From the NCBI GenBank assembly GCA_002359025.1, contig DEPZ01000064.1, forward strand, positions 17,357-31,450: 14,094 nt of DNA, given 5' to 3'. Under the pieces are notes generated by a model that saw only the letters and a list, made by a program, of their open reading frames with translations, was not told the origin of the DNA and did no database searches. The stretch comes from Erysipelotrichaceae bacterium UBA3379 (GTDB taxonomy: Bacteria; Bacillota_I; Bacilli_A; Erysipelotrichales; Coprobacillaceae). Below, piece by piece: positions 1-7,147 of this stretch (within the stretch, counting starts at the first letter, position 1; every line of letters begins with the position of its first letter). The position numbers and the translations under genes are program-made.

Positions 1-1305
1 GTTGATGAAGATATTTTGAATTTATGCAAGTCAACATGTCAAATGATTTTTGTAGGAAAACGTGCCAATCATCATACAATGCCTCAAGATGATATCAATC
101 AACTGCTTGTTGATTTATCTAAGCAATATCAAACAGTTGTGCGATTAAAAGGTGGAGATGTTTATGTGTTTGGACGTGGTGGAGAAGAAGGCGAAGTCTT
201 ATATCAAAATCATATAGATTTTGAAGTTGTACCAGGGGTTTCTTCTTGTACTGCTGGTTTGGCCTATGCTGGAATTCCAATTACACATAGAGGACTTTCA
301 GGCGGATTTCAAGTTTATACAGCGAATTTAAGACAGGGTGAAGAGCGTCATTTTGATTTTACAACGATGTTAGATGATTATGTCACTTATGTCTTTTTGA
401 TGGGAATGTCAAAACTAAAGATGATTGTTGATGGTTTTTTACAAGCAGGTAAAAATCCTATGACTCCTGTAGCTATTGTGTCAAATGCAAGTTTACCAAA
501 TCAACAGTGTTTAACAGGAACATTAAAAAATATAGTTGCACTATTTAAAGAACATCCTTTACCGACACCAGGAATTATTGTTGTAGGTGATGTTGTTAAA
601 ATGCGTGAATCATTGAATTTCTATGAAAGAAAACCATTCTTTTCTAAGAAATGTCTTGTGACGACTGTAGGAGATGATGATTATTTATCACATGCATTAA
701 GTCAGCTTGGTGCGAATGTGAAAGTTGTTAAATGTGGAGAAATAGAGTATCTTGAAAAAGATTTTCAATTAGAAAAAGGATATTTGATTTTTACGAGTCA
801 ACATGGTGTGATTGGATTTATGAAAAACTATATGCGATTATATCATGATGTTCGTAGTCTTTATCATATGAAGATTGTATGTATTGGTCATAAGACAAAT
901 GAAAAGCTGTTGGAGTATGGATTAAATGCTGATATGATACCGAGTCGTGCTGATAGCGATGATTTGAACAAAGAATTAGAAGATTATTGTGGTGATGGTC
1001 GTATATATGTTGTACAAGGAGAAAATAAGCCAAGTATTCTTCATTATGATGAAATCATTTGTGTGTATAGAAATAAAGAATTAGAGATTGATGAAACAAA
1101 TGATCATTATGATTATGGATTCTTTACATGTGCATCATCTGTGGAAAGATTCTCTTTACATAATCATTCATCAATAGATACATTTGTATCTATTGGTAAA
1201 CATACAAGTCATGCGATTAGAAAATATTATAAAGAATGTCAAATTATAGAAACATCAAAAGCAAGTAAGCAAGAGATGATTGAAGTGGTATTAAGAGGTG
1301 AATAG
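1..1305 (+). CDS. cobA-hemD: Uroporphyrinogen-III C-methyltransferase / uroporphyrinogen-III synthase fusion (5' partial)
   Basis: The reading frame is open from base 1 (VDEDILNLCK...), so the true start lies upstream and roughly the first 35-40 residues of the methyltransferase, including its N-terminal SAM-binding glycine loop, are missing. The TTG at 16 is internal. The first ~215 visible residues are a SUMT/CobA domain: VGKRANHH, VVRLKGGDVYVFGRGGEE, EVVPGVSS and GIPITHRG are all class III methyltransferase motifs. It would methylate uroporphyrinogen III twice with SAM to give precorrin-2. The remaining ~215 residues, after KPFFSKKCLVTTVG, fit HemD, which closes hydroxymethylbilane to uroporphyrinogen III; YLIFTSQHGV, IVCIGHKT and VSIGKHTSHAIRKYY match its weakly conserved core. 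Such fusions are common in Firmicutes. The stop TAG lies 3 bases before hemB, which indicates one operon. The CobA call is very secure; HemD rests on position and weak motifs. Confidence 0.95.
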   Translation, partial: VDEDILNLCKSTCQMIFVGKRANHHTMPQDDINQLLVDLSKQYQTVVRLKGGDVYVFGRGGEEGEVLYQNHIDFEVVPGVSSCTAGLAYAGIPITHRGLSGGFQVYTANLRQGEERHFDFTTMLDDYVTYVFLMGMSKLKMIVDGFLQAGKNPMTPVAIVSNASLPNQQCLTGTLKNIVALFKEHPLPTPGIIVVGDVVKMRESLNFYERKPFFSKKCLVTTVGDDDYLSHALSQLGANVKVVKCGEIEYLEKDFQLEKGYLIFTSQHGVIGFMKNYMRLYHDVRSLYHMKIVCIGHKTNEKLLEYGLNADMIPSRADSDDLNKELEDYCGDGRIYVVQGENKPSILHYDEIICVYRNKELEIDETNDHYDYGFFTCASSVERFSLHNHSSIDTFVSIGKHTSHAIRKYYKECQIIETSKASKQEMIEVVLRGE

Positions 1306-1308
1306 TAG

Positions 1309-2283
1309 ATGTTTTATAGAGGTAGACGATTAAGAAAAAATGAAACAATTCGTTCTATGATGAAAGAAACACATTTATGTGTTGATGATTTTATTTATCC
1401 TATTTTTGTTGTAGAAGGAGAAAATATATGTCATGAAATTTCTTCATTACCTGGAGTTTATCACTATTCTATTGATAGACTTCATGAAGTGATAGAAGAT
1501 ATGAAGAGTTGTGGTGTACGTTCATGTATATTATTTGGTATCCCAGAACATAAGGATTGTTGTGGTAGTGAAGCCTATAATGATGATGGTATTGTACAAA
1601 GAGCAATTAGAAAGATTAAAGAGATTGATGCATCTGTTTATGTTATTGGTGATGTATGCATGTGTGAATATACTGATCATGGTCATTGTGGCATTCTAGA
1701 TGAAGATGGATCAGTTAATAATGATAAAACATTAGAATATTTAAATAAAATAGCGATAAGTTATGCAAAAAGTGGAATTGATATGATTGCTCCTAGTGAT
1801 ATGATGGATGGACATATTCAATCATTAAGAAAAGCTTTAGATTATGAAGGATATGTTACACTTCCAATTATGGGATATAGTGCAAAATTTGCATCATCAT
1901 ATTATGGACCATTTAGAGAAGCTGCTCATTCTGCACCATCATTTGGTGATAGAAAATCATATCAAATGGATGTTGCCAATGGAAAAGAAGCCTTAAGAGA
2001 AATTGAAGCTGATATTCAAGAAGGTGTCGATATTATTATGGTGAAACCTGCATTGGCTTATCTAGATGTGATTAAAGATGCTAAAAATAACTTTAATATG
2101 CCTTTGTGTGCTTATCAGGTCAGTGGTGAATATGCAATGTTGAAAATGGCTGTTGAAAATGGTTTGATGAATGAATCAGTCATTGAAGAATCATTACTAG
2201 CTATCAAAAGAGCAGGTGCTGATTTGATTATTACATACTTTGCCTTAGATATAGCAAGAAAGTTAGGTGGAAAGTATGAGTAG
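1309..2283 (+). CDS. hemB: Delta-aminolevulinic acid dehydratase (porphobilinogen synthase)
   Basis: Condenses two 5-aminolevulinate molecules to porphobilinogen in the cytosol. The 324-residue product has the normal length for the family. Visible landmarks are the catalytic zinc cysteines C117, C119 and C127 in GDVCMCEYTDHGHCG, the substrate loop APSDMMDGHI (161-170), the first active-site lysine K193 in GYSAKFASSYYGPFREA, and the Schiff-base lysine K246 in IMVKPALAYLD. The full Cys triad marks it as a zinc-type enzyme rather than a magnesium-type one. The ATG at 1309 follows AGAGGTG of the preceding gene's last codons. It lies 3 bases after cobA-hemD, and its 3' end overlaps the hemL start by 8 bases, so translation of the two is probably coupled. 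No promoter is visible between them. Confidence 0.98.
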   Translation: MFYRGRRLRKNETIRSMMKETHLCVDDFIYPIFVVEGENICHEISSLPGVYHYSIDRLHEVIEDMKSCGVRSCILFGIPEHKDCCGSEAYNDDGIVQRAIRKIKEIDASVYVIGDVCMCEYTDHGHCGILDEDGSVNNDKTLEYLNKIAISYAKSGIDMIAPSDMMDGHIQSLRKALDYEGYVTLPIMGYSAKFASSYYGPFREAAHSAPSFGDRKSYQMDVANGKEALREIEADIQEGVDIIMVKPALAYLDVIKDAKNNFNMPLCAYQVSGEYAMLKMAVENGLMNESVIEESLLAIKRAGADLIITYFALDIARKLGGKYE

Positions 2284-3559
2284 TGCAGATATGTTTGAAA
2301 AAGCCTGTCATTATATGCCAGGTGGTGTGAATTCTCCAGTACGTGCTTTTCAAAATGTACACATGACACCAATTTTTGTTGATCATGGTAAAGGAAGTCA
2401 TATTTTTGATTGTGATGGAAAAGAGTATATTGATTATATATGTTCATGGGGACCTTTGATTCTAGGACATAGTAGTGATGTGTTAACTCACGATATTGAA
2501 AAAGTCTTTGAAAAAGGGACAAGTTTTGGCTTACCTACTGGTAAAGAAATAGAACTTGCCAAGTTAATGTGTGAAGCTTATCCAGGGTTAGATATGGTCC
2601 GTATGGTCAATTCTGGTACAGAAGCGACAATGAGTGCGATTAGAGTTGCAAGAGGGTATACAAAGAGGGATAAAATTATAAAATTTGAAGGAAATTATCA
2701 TGGACATAGTGATTGTTTACTTGTTCAAGCTGGTTCTGGTGCTTTAACATTTCAAACGCCAACAAGTCCAGGTGTCCCTGAAGACATGGTTAAAAATACA
2801 TTGGTTTGTCAATATAATGATTTACAATCAGTTAAAGAGACTGTATCAAAATATCCAAATGAAATTGCATGTATTATTTTAGAACCAGTTGCATGTAATA
2901 TGGGACTTGTCGAAGCAAAAAAAGATTTCATTATTGGTTTAAGAGAGTTATGTAATCAAGAAGGTATTGTGCTTATTTTTGATGAAGTGATTACAGGGTT
3001 TAGATTATCATATCAAGGGGCTGCAGGATATTTTGGTGTAACTCCTGATATGGCATGTTTTGGTAAGATTATTGGTGGAGGATTGCCAGTAGGAGCATAT
3101 GGAGGAAAACGAGAAATTATGGATATGGTATCTCCACATGGTCCAATTTATCAAGCCGGAACATTATCAGGAAATCCATTAGCAATGGAAATGGGGATTA
3201 GACAATTAAGCTATCTAAGAGATCATAAGGAAGTTTATGATTATACAATCTCATATGCATCACGTTTAAAAGAAGGAATTGCTGATATTATTCGTGAACA
3301 TGATTATCCATGTCATGTCCAAAGTTGTGGTAGTTTACTTACTCTTTTCTTTAAAAAGGGAAAAGTAGAAACATATCAGGATGTTCTAGAATGTGATTTA
3401 GAAGCTTTTTCTCGTTACTATCATAAAATGGTAGAACAAGGATTTATTCTTGCTCCAAGTCAATTTGAGGGTATATTTATCAGTTATGCTCATACTCAAG
3501 AAGATTTTGATAAAACATTAAAAGCCATAGAGATTGCTTTAAAGGAGTGTTTTCAATAA
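2276..3559 (+). CDS. hemL: Glutamate-1-semialdehyde 2,1-aminomutase
   Basis: A PLP enzyme that converts glutamate-1-semialdehyde to 5-aminolevulinate, the substrate of HemB, so this organism uses the C5 (glutamyl-tRNA) route. The 427-residue product is the standard length. Class III aminotransferase motifs are present: the start MPGGVNSPVRAF (14-25), NSGTEATMSAIRVAR (112-126), GNYHGHSD (139-146), FDEVITGFR with D236, and the PLP lysine K264 in CFGKIIGGGLPVGAYGG. I chose the ATG at 2276 because AGGTGG (2264-2270) sits 5 bases upstream; an in-frame GTG at 2267 lies inside that ribosome binding site. The start overlaps the end of hemB by 8 bases, and the stop TAA (3557-3559) shares one base with the next gene's ATG. 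The HemA partner is not in the window. Confidence 0.98.
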   Translation: MSSADMFEKACHYMPGGVNSPVRAFQNVHMTPIFVDHGKGSHIFDCDGKEYIDYICSWGPLILGHSSDVLTHDIEKVFEKGTSFGLPTGKEIELAKLMCEAYPGLDMVRMVNSGTEATMSAIRVARGYTKRDKIIKFEGNYHGHSDCLLVQAGSGALTFQTPTSPGVPEDMVKNTLVCQYNDLQSVKETVSKYPNEIACIILEPVACNMGLVEAKKDFIIGLRELCNQEGIVLIFDEVITGFRLSYQGAAGYFGVTPDMACFGKIIGGGLPVGAYGGKREIMDMVSPHGPIYQAGTLSGNPLAMEMGIRQLSYLRDHKEVYDYTISYASRLKEGIADIIREHDYPCHVQSCGSLLTLFFKKGKVETYQDVLECDLEAFSRYYHKMVEQGFILAPSQFEGIFISYAHTQEDFDKTLKAIEIALKECFQ

Positions 3560-4692
3560 TGCTTCCAGTATGTTTATCTTTAAAAGGTAAAAATGTTTGT
3601 GTTGTAGGTGCTGGTAAAGTTGCTTTGCGTAAAGTAAAGCAACTTTTAAATGAAGAAGCTCTTGTAACAGTCATTTCACCTGATCGTATAGAAGAATTTA
3701 ATGACTTAGCTATTCATTATATACATGACTATTATTCTATAGATTATATTAAAGATATGTTTATGGTTTATGCTTCTACAAATCAAAAAGAAGTTAATCA
3801 TCAAATTGTTGATGATTGCCAAAAACTCAATATTTTATGTGGCAGTGCTACATATGATCAAGAGGCATCAATGTATAGCATGGCATCCTATCATCATGAT
3901 TTAGCTCTTATTGCTTTATCAACACACCAAAAATTGCCTTACTCTAAACCATTATTGCAGCAAATGTCCAAAGTATTAGATGATAATCAAGAACGCATAC
4001 AACTGTTAAAAAAAATAAGACCCTATATACTTGGATATGTCAAAAATACAAGAGAATACTTTGAAAAACTCATGACAATTGATATAGAAATCATACGCTT
4101 TTTATATCAATCATTAAAAACAAGAACAGGTATTATCTATATATATCATCATAGTGATTATAAAGAAACATTTGATTTTGATGATGGTATTGTCCTTTCT
4201 TTACATGAGTTTGAAAGTATAAAAGATTTATTTATATCAGATGTTGTTTATCATGTTGTACCACTTATATTAGAAAAGGGATATATTTATCATAAAATAG
4301 AAAATATGCTAGATCAGCATTGGATTTATCATCAACCTCTTATTCAATCATCAAAAGATATTGAATATTTGTTATCATTGTATAATGATGATAAATATGA
4401 AATGATCTATATTATTCATCCAAGAAGTGATAAAGTCTTGAAAAGACAAATTCAAGACATATTAGGTGATAAAGGAAAAGTTTATGAGTTTACTGAATAT
4501 ATGATGTTATCACTTGAAAAGCAATATAAGATAGTATTTTTACTCATGACACATGGAAAACATTATCAAGATTTAGTGAGAAAAATGAATTATTATCAGT
4601 CTATGGGATATCAAATAGAATATAGTGATGTCTTATTAGAAAATTCTAATATAAAAGAATATATTCAATCAAAAGTCAAAGAACCTGCATAA
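3559..4692 (+). CDS. Precorrin-2 dehydrogenase fused to a divergent CbiK/CbiX-like chelatase domain (siroheme synthase-like)
   Basis: 377 residues from the ATG at 3559, preceded by AAAGGAG at 3541-3547. Residues 1-150 match the NAD-dependent precorrin-2 dehydrogenase family (Met8/SirC/YlnF): LSLKGKNVCVVGAGKVALRK carries the dinucleotide loop GAGKVA (17-22), with VTVISPDR (37-43) and YASTNQKEVN (71-80) following. It would oxidise precorrin-2 to sirohydrochlorin. Residues ~190-377 are not part of SirC. They show two weak alpha/beta half-repeats like CbiK/CbiX chelatases: GIIYIYHHSDY then VVPLILEKGYIYHKI, and MIYIIHPRSDK then VFLLMTHGKHYQDL. The second half keeps His at positions (H287, H335) that resemble the metal-binding histidines of CbiK, while the Glu of the GEEY-type motif seems lost. 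Seen: the dehydrogenase motifs and the repeats. Inferred: chelatase activity. It is the last gene of the operon, and its stop lies in a terminator hairpin. Confidence 0.85.
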   Translation: MLPVCLSLKGKNVCVVGAGKVALRKVKQLLNEEALVTVISPDRIEEFNDLAIHYIHDYYSIDYIKDMFMVYASTNQKEVNHQIVDDCQKLNILCGSATYDQEASMYSMASYHHDLALIALSTHQKLPYSKPLLQQMSKVLDDNQERIQLLKKIRPYILGYVKNTREYFEKLMTIDIEIIRFLYQSLKTRTGIIYIYHHSDYKETFDFDDGIVLSLHEFESIKDLFISDVVYHVVPLILEKGYIYHKIENMLDQHWIYHQPLIQSSKDIEYLLSLYNDDKYEMIYIIHPRSDKVLKRQIQDILGDKGKVYEFTEYMMLSLEKQYKIVFLLMTHGKHYQDLVRKMNYYQSMGYQIEYSDVLLENSNIKEYIQSKVKEPA

Positions 4693-4703
4693 TGCAGGTT
4701 CTT
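4679..4703. terminator. Bidirectional terminator between convergent hem operon and dps
   Basis: An 11-bp perfect stem AAGAACCTGCA / TGCAGGTTCTT with the 3-base loop TAA. That loop is the stop codon (4690-4692) of the dehydrogenase/chelatase gene, and the dps stop follows within 10 bases on the other strand. The T tract is modest on either side (TTCTTACTC on +, TTCTTTGACTTTTG on -), so it looks better as the dps terminator. Confidence 0.8.
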
Positions 4704-4708
4704 ACTCA

Positions 4709-5128
4709 TTATTGGAATGCTTGACGAAGCATCCAAAGATTCTTAGAGAATTCTCCAATATAATTATCCATTAAAGAAGAAATTAATGGATTATTTTGTT
4801 GATCAGCATCTTCTTTAATCTTTTTTACGCTTTCTAGAAGATAATCAAAATCTTGTATAACTTCATTATAGATATCTTTAGATGATTTAAAGTTCATATC
4901 TGCTTCTTGAATATGACTTGCTTTTATAAATTCATTTAAACTTGCAAGAGGTTTTTCACCAATCATCAAGATATGTTCTCCTACTTCATCAATAGCTCCA
5001 TTAATACCATTATATAATTCTTCTAGTTTTGCATGAGCATTAAAGAAATCACTTCCTTTAACATACCAGTGGAAGTTTTGTAACTTATGATACTCCACAA
5101 CTAAATCAGCTAATAAATTATTTAACAT
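4709..5128 (-). CDS. dps: Dps family DNA-binding/ferritin-like protein
   Basis: 139 residues with the four-helix Dps fold. It oxidises Fe(II) with hydrogen peroxide and stores iron in a 12-subunit shell, protecting DNA. The ferroxidase signature is intact: H20 in NFHWYVKG, H32 and E36 in FFNAHAKLEELY, and D47 and E51 in AIDEVGEHILMIGEKP, the positions of the inter-subunit iron site in the family. There is no lysine-rich N-terminal tail, so DNA binding need not apply. The start is the ATG at 5128 with a strong AAGGAGG (5137-5143). A promoter and an 18-bp palindrome lie just upstream, suggesting metal- or peroxide-responsive control. It sits convergent to the tetrapyrrole operon and is transcribed separately from ispG. 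Confidence 0.95.
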   Translation of the reverse strand: MLNNLLADLVVEYHKLQNFHWYVKGSDFFNAHAKLEELYNGINGAIDEVGEHILMIGEKPLASLNEFIKASHIQEADMNFKSSKDIYNEVIQDFDYLLESVKKIKEDADQQNNPLISSLMDNYIGEFSKNLWMLRQAFQ

Positions 5129-5147
5129 ATTTTATTCCTCCTTCATA

Positions 5148-5165
5148 TTAGTTATCTTTAACTAA
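5148..5165 (-). promoter_or_regulatory. Perfect palindrome, candidate dps operator
   Basis: TTAGTTA-TCTT-TAACTAA is a perfect 7-4-7 inverted repeat. It covers the predicted start of dps transcription (about 5163) between the promoter and the ribosome binding site, the position of a repressor operator. The outer TTAG...CTAA recalls DtxR/MntR-type boxes. It is not a textbook PerR or Fur box. The regulator is not assigned. Confidence 0.55.
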
Positions 5166-5169
5166 CTAC

Positions 5170-5198
5170 ATTCTATACCTTTTACAATAGACATGCAA
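5170..5198 (-). promoter_or_regulatory. Candidate sigma-A promoter of dps
   Basis: On the minus strand, TTGCAT (5193-5198) and TAGAAT (5170-5175) are separated by exactly 17 bases. Transcription would start near 5163, inside the palindrome at 5148-5165, giving a leader of about 35 bases. Both hexamers differ from consensus, so the call is tentative. Confidence 0.5.
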
Positions 5199-5212
5199 CA
5201 CATATGCTTAAT

Positions 5213-5244
5213 AAAAAAGAACAACTCATTACCATGAATTGTTC
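5213..5244 (-). terminator. Rho-independent terminator of ispG
   Basis: Read on the minus strand, GAACAATTCAT-GGTA-ATGAGTTGTTC forms an 11-bp stem with one G-U pair and a 4-base loop, followed at once by six T residues. It begins 19 bases after the ispG stop and separates ispG from dps. Confidence 0.92.
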
Positions 5245-5262
5245 TCCATTATATGTCATGTA

Positions 5263-6327
5263 TTATTTATGATCTTGTGTCATTTTTAAGATTTCTTCTT
5301 TTAAAACAGAAACCATATCTTCTTGTTTAACTTTCTTAATAATTTCACCTTTTTTGATTAATAAGCCCTCATTGACACCACCAGCTATTCCAATATCAGC
5401 ATGTTTTGCTTCACCTGGACCATTAACTGCACAACCCATAATTGCGACAGTGATGTCGCTATGAATAGAATTAAGGAAGTCTTCTATTTCTCTAGCAACA
5501 GGTATTAAATTATACTGGATACGTCCACAAGTTGGACAAGAAACAAGGGTAGGGACATTATCAATCAATTCCAATTCTTTTAATAGAATTTTAGCAACTT
5601 TAATTTCTTCTATTGGATCAGCACTTAAAGAGACACGAATGGTATTTCCAATTCCTTGATACAATAATGTTCCAATGCCTAAACTCGATTTAATTGTTCC
5701 ACCTAACTGTGTACCTGCTTCAGTGACACCAATATGTAATGGACAATCAAATGTTTGACTTGCCAATGTATAGGCTTCAATAGTTAATAATGTATTTGAA
5801 GATTTTAAAGATATCGCATAATCATGAAAATCTAAAGACTCAAGTATATCTATATGCTTTTTAGCACTTTCTATCATACCTTGAGCTGTTGGCTTCCCAT
5901 ATTTTTCAAGAATATCTTTTTCTAATGAACCACCATTAACACCAATACGAATAGGAATATGTTTTTCCTTACAAGCCTCTACAACAGCTTTGACTTTCTC
6001 TATAGAACCAATATTTCCAGGATTAATTCTAATTTTATCTATACCATTTTCTATCGCAAGTAATGCTAACTGATAATCAAAATGAATATCAGCAATTAAT
6101 GGGATATGTATTTGTTTTTTAATCTTGGCAATAGATAAAGCATCCTGTCTATCAAAAACAGCAATTCTGACCATTTCACAACCAGCTCTTTCTAACTCTA
6201 AGATTTGTTGAACTGTTGCTTCTACATCTTTTGTTTTCGTATTACACATAGATTGAATAATCACATGATTATTACCACCCATGACTAAGTTTCCTACTTT
6301 AAACGATCTTGTTTCATTTCTTAACAT
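5263..6327 (-). CDS. ispG: 4-hydroxy-3-methylbut-2-en-1-yl diphosphate synthase
   Basis: The MEP-pathway enzyme (GcpE) that reductively opens MEcPP to HMBPP, en route to isoprenoid precursors. The 354-residue product is the compact bacterial form. The TIM-barrel part shows VIIQSMCNTKT (22-32), the usual substrate-loop start, PLIADIHFDYQLA (76-88) and KIRINPGNIG (98-107). The [4Fe-4S] cluster ligands are C264 and C267 in SCPTCGR, C299 in AIMGCAVNGPGE and E306 of the same motif; DIGIAGG closes the domain. The start ATG at 6327 has a moderate GAGGT site 5-10 bases upstream. It stands alone, with its own terminator and a possible promoter, so the other MEP genes lie elsewhere. Confidence 0.98.
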   Translation of the reverse strand: MLRNETRSFKVGNLVMGGNNHVIIQSMCNTKTKDVEATVQQILELERAGCEMVRIAVFDRQDALSIAKIKKQIHIPLIADIHFDYQLALLAIENGIDKIRINPGNIGSIEKVKAVVEACKEKHIPIRIGVNGGSLEKDILEKYGKPTAQGMIESAKKHIDILESLDFHDYAISLKSSNTLLTIEAYTLASQTFDCPLHIGVTEAGTQLGGTIKSSLGIGTLLYQGIGNTIRVSLSADPIEEIKVAKILLKELELIDNVPTLVSCPTCGRIQYNLIPVAREIEDFLNSIHSDITVAIMGCAVNGPGEAKHADIGIAGGVNEGLLIKKGEIIKKVKQEDMVSVLKEEILKMTQDHK

Positions 6328-6350
6328 AATCTAACCTCATTTCTTCTTCT

Positions 6351-6379
6351 ATTATACCTTTATTTATTTTATGTGTATA
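6351..6379 (-). promoter_or_regulatory. Candidate ispG promoter
   Basis: A consensus TATAAT (plus-strand ATTATA, 6351-6356) lies 23 bases upstream of the ispG ATG. The -35 region, 17 bases further up (TATACA), is poor. The implied leader is under 20 bases. Confidence 0.4.
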
Positions 6380-6388
6380 CTAAAATCG

Positions 6389-6413
6389 ATTGATTTCTTT
6401 TTTAGAAATCAAT
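6389..6413. repeat. 10-bp inverted repeat between divergent ispG and the DUF7000-like gene
   Basis: ATTGATTTCT-TTTTT-AGAAATCAAT is a perfect 10-bp inverted repeat around five T residues. It sits in the 169-base divergent intergenic region, upstream of both candidate promoters. It could be an operator or a cruciform; an unusual terminator position makes termination unlikely. Nothing else stands out in this region. Confidence 0.5.
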
Positions 6414-6429
6414 TTTCTAAAAGTATTCA

Positions 6430-6458
6430 TTGCATTGAATATATAGGAATGTTACTAT
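6430..6458 (+). promoter_or_regulatory. Candidate sigma-A promoter of the 6497-7660 cassette
   Basis: TTGCAT (6430-6435) and TACTAT (6453-6458) are separated by 17 bases, about 38 bases upstream of the ATG at 6497. The AGGAGAGG site at 6483-6490 lies between. Confidence 0.5.
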
Positions 6459-6496
6459 ATTTTTTGAGATAAAATCAAAGATAGGAGAGGTTAAAT

Positions 6497-6988
6497 ATGG
6501 AAAAAGATATTCAAAAAAGTATAGAGATTTATAAAGAACAATTAAATAAAGGGGATATACAAATGGCATATTTCACTTTAATGAAATACATAGCAGAATT
6601 AAAGGCTCTTTTTCCAAAAGAGTATCATACTGGAAATATATCATTTGGATATCTAGATTATACTTATTTTCCTTTCTTTAATCAGTACTTAAGAAATCAT
6701 AAGTTAAGATTTGGTATTGTGCTGAATCATAATAAAATGCAATTTGAACTATGGCTTATGGGTCAAAATGCAGATATACAAAATAAGTATTGGGACATTT
6801 TAAAACATTCAAAATGGAATAGACACCAAACCAATAGACCAAGATATTCAGTCCTTGAAGTAATATTAGAGAATCAAATAGATTTTCATAATAAAAAACA
6901 TATGACTGAACATATTATAAATCGTGCTTTGTCTTTATCTCAAGATATACAAGACTACTTAGAAAGAGTCCATAATGAAAATATGTAA
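6497..6988 (+). CDS. Uncharacterised soluble protein, DUF7000-like
   Basis: 163 residues, no signal peptide or membrane segment. From memory it resembles the DUF7000 family of Firmicutes: an N-terminal IEIYKEQLNKGDIQMAYFTLMKYIAELK, then FGYLDYTYFPFF (50-61), LRFGIVLNHNKMQFELWLMGQN (69-90) and the KYWDILKHSKWN element. The family has no established function that I know of. The protein is rich in aromatic residues and looks like a compact alpha/beta fold. The start is supported by AGGAGAGG (6483-6490), 6 bases upstream. It is followed after 14 bases by a tiny membrane protein whose ribosome binding site begins in this gene's stop codon, then by a P-loop protein, all on the same strand with no terminator between them, so they are probably co-transcribed. 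Confidence 0.8.
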   Translation: MEKDIQKSIEIYKEQLNKGDIQMAYFTLMKYIAELKALFPKEYHTGNISFGYLDYTYFPFFNQYLRNHKLRFGIVLNHNKMQFELWLMGQNADIQNKYWDILKHSKWNRHQTNRPRYSVLEVILENQIDFHNKKHMTEHIINRALSLSQDIQDYLERVHNENM

Positions 6989-7002
6989 GGAGGATGCAAA
7001 AG

Positions 7003-7125
7003 ATGGAGTGGTTACCTACAGTCGTAATAGCAATATTTATTATCATATTAAGTTTATATTATATTGTCAAATGGGCAGTCAAAGATGCCCTAAAAGAATA
7101 TTTCAAAGATAACGATAATAAATAG
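7003..7125 (+). CDS. Small single-pass membrane protein (40 aa)
   Basis: A short gene: M-E-W-L-P-T followed by a single hydrophobic helix (about residues 5-22, VVIAIFIIILSLYYIVKW) and a charged tail ending KEYFKDNDNK. The strong AAGGAGG (6987-6993) overlaps the stop of the preceding gene, with 9 bases to the ATG at 7003; an in-frame ATG at 6994 is too close to it. The short N-terminus and the positive/acidic tail suggest the tail stays in the cytosol. It recalls the small one-helix proteins grouped as DUF6019 or similar in Firmicutes, but I cannot assign it. It is flanked by a DUF7000-like gene and a P-loop gene in one probable operon. Confidence 0.75.
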   Translation: MEWLPTVVIAIFIIILSLYYIVKWAVKDALKEYFKDNDNK

Positions 7126-7147
7126 AAATTTATTAGAGAATAAGAGA

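Noticed and set aside
818..1033. 71-residue minus-strand frame inside cobA-hemD
   Set aside because: Antisense to a secure gene, low-complexity His/Tyr composition, no start signal.
2267..2275. Upstream GTG start for hemL
   Set aside because: The GTG is within the ribosome binding site of the ATG at 2276, and family members start at MSS-like residues close to the later ATG.
2115..2522. 135-residue minus-strand frame across the hemB-hemL junction
   Set aside because: It is antisense to two certain genes, has no ribosome binding site or family resemblance, and is rich in His and Tyr as expected of the reverse complement of AT-rich coding DNA.
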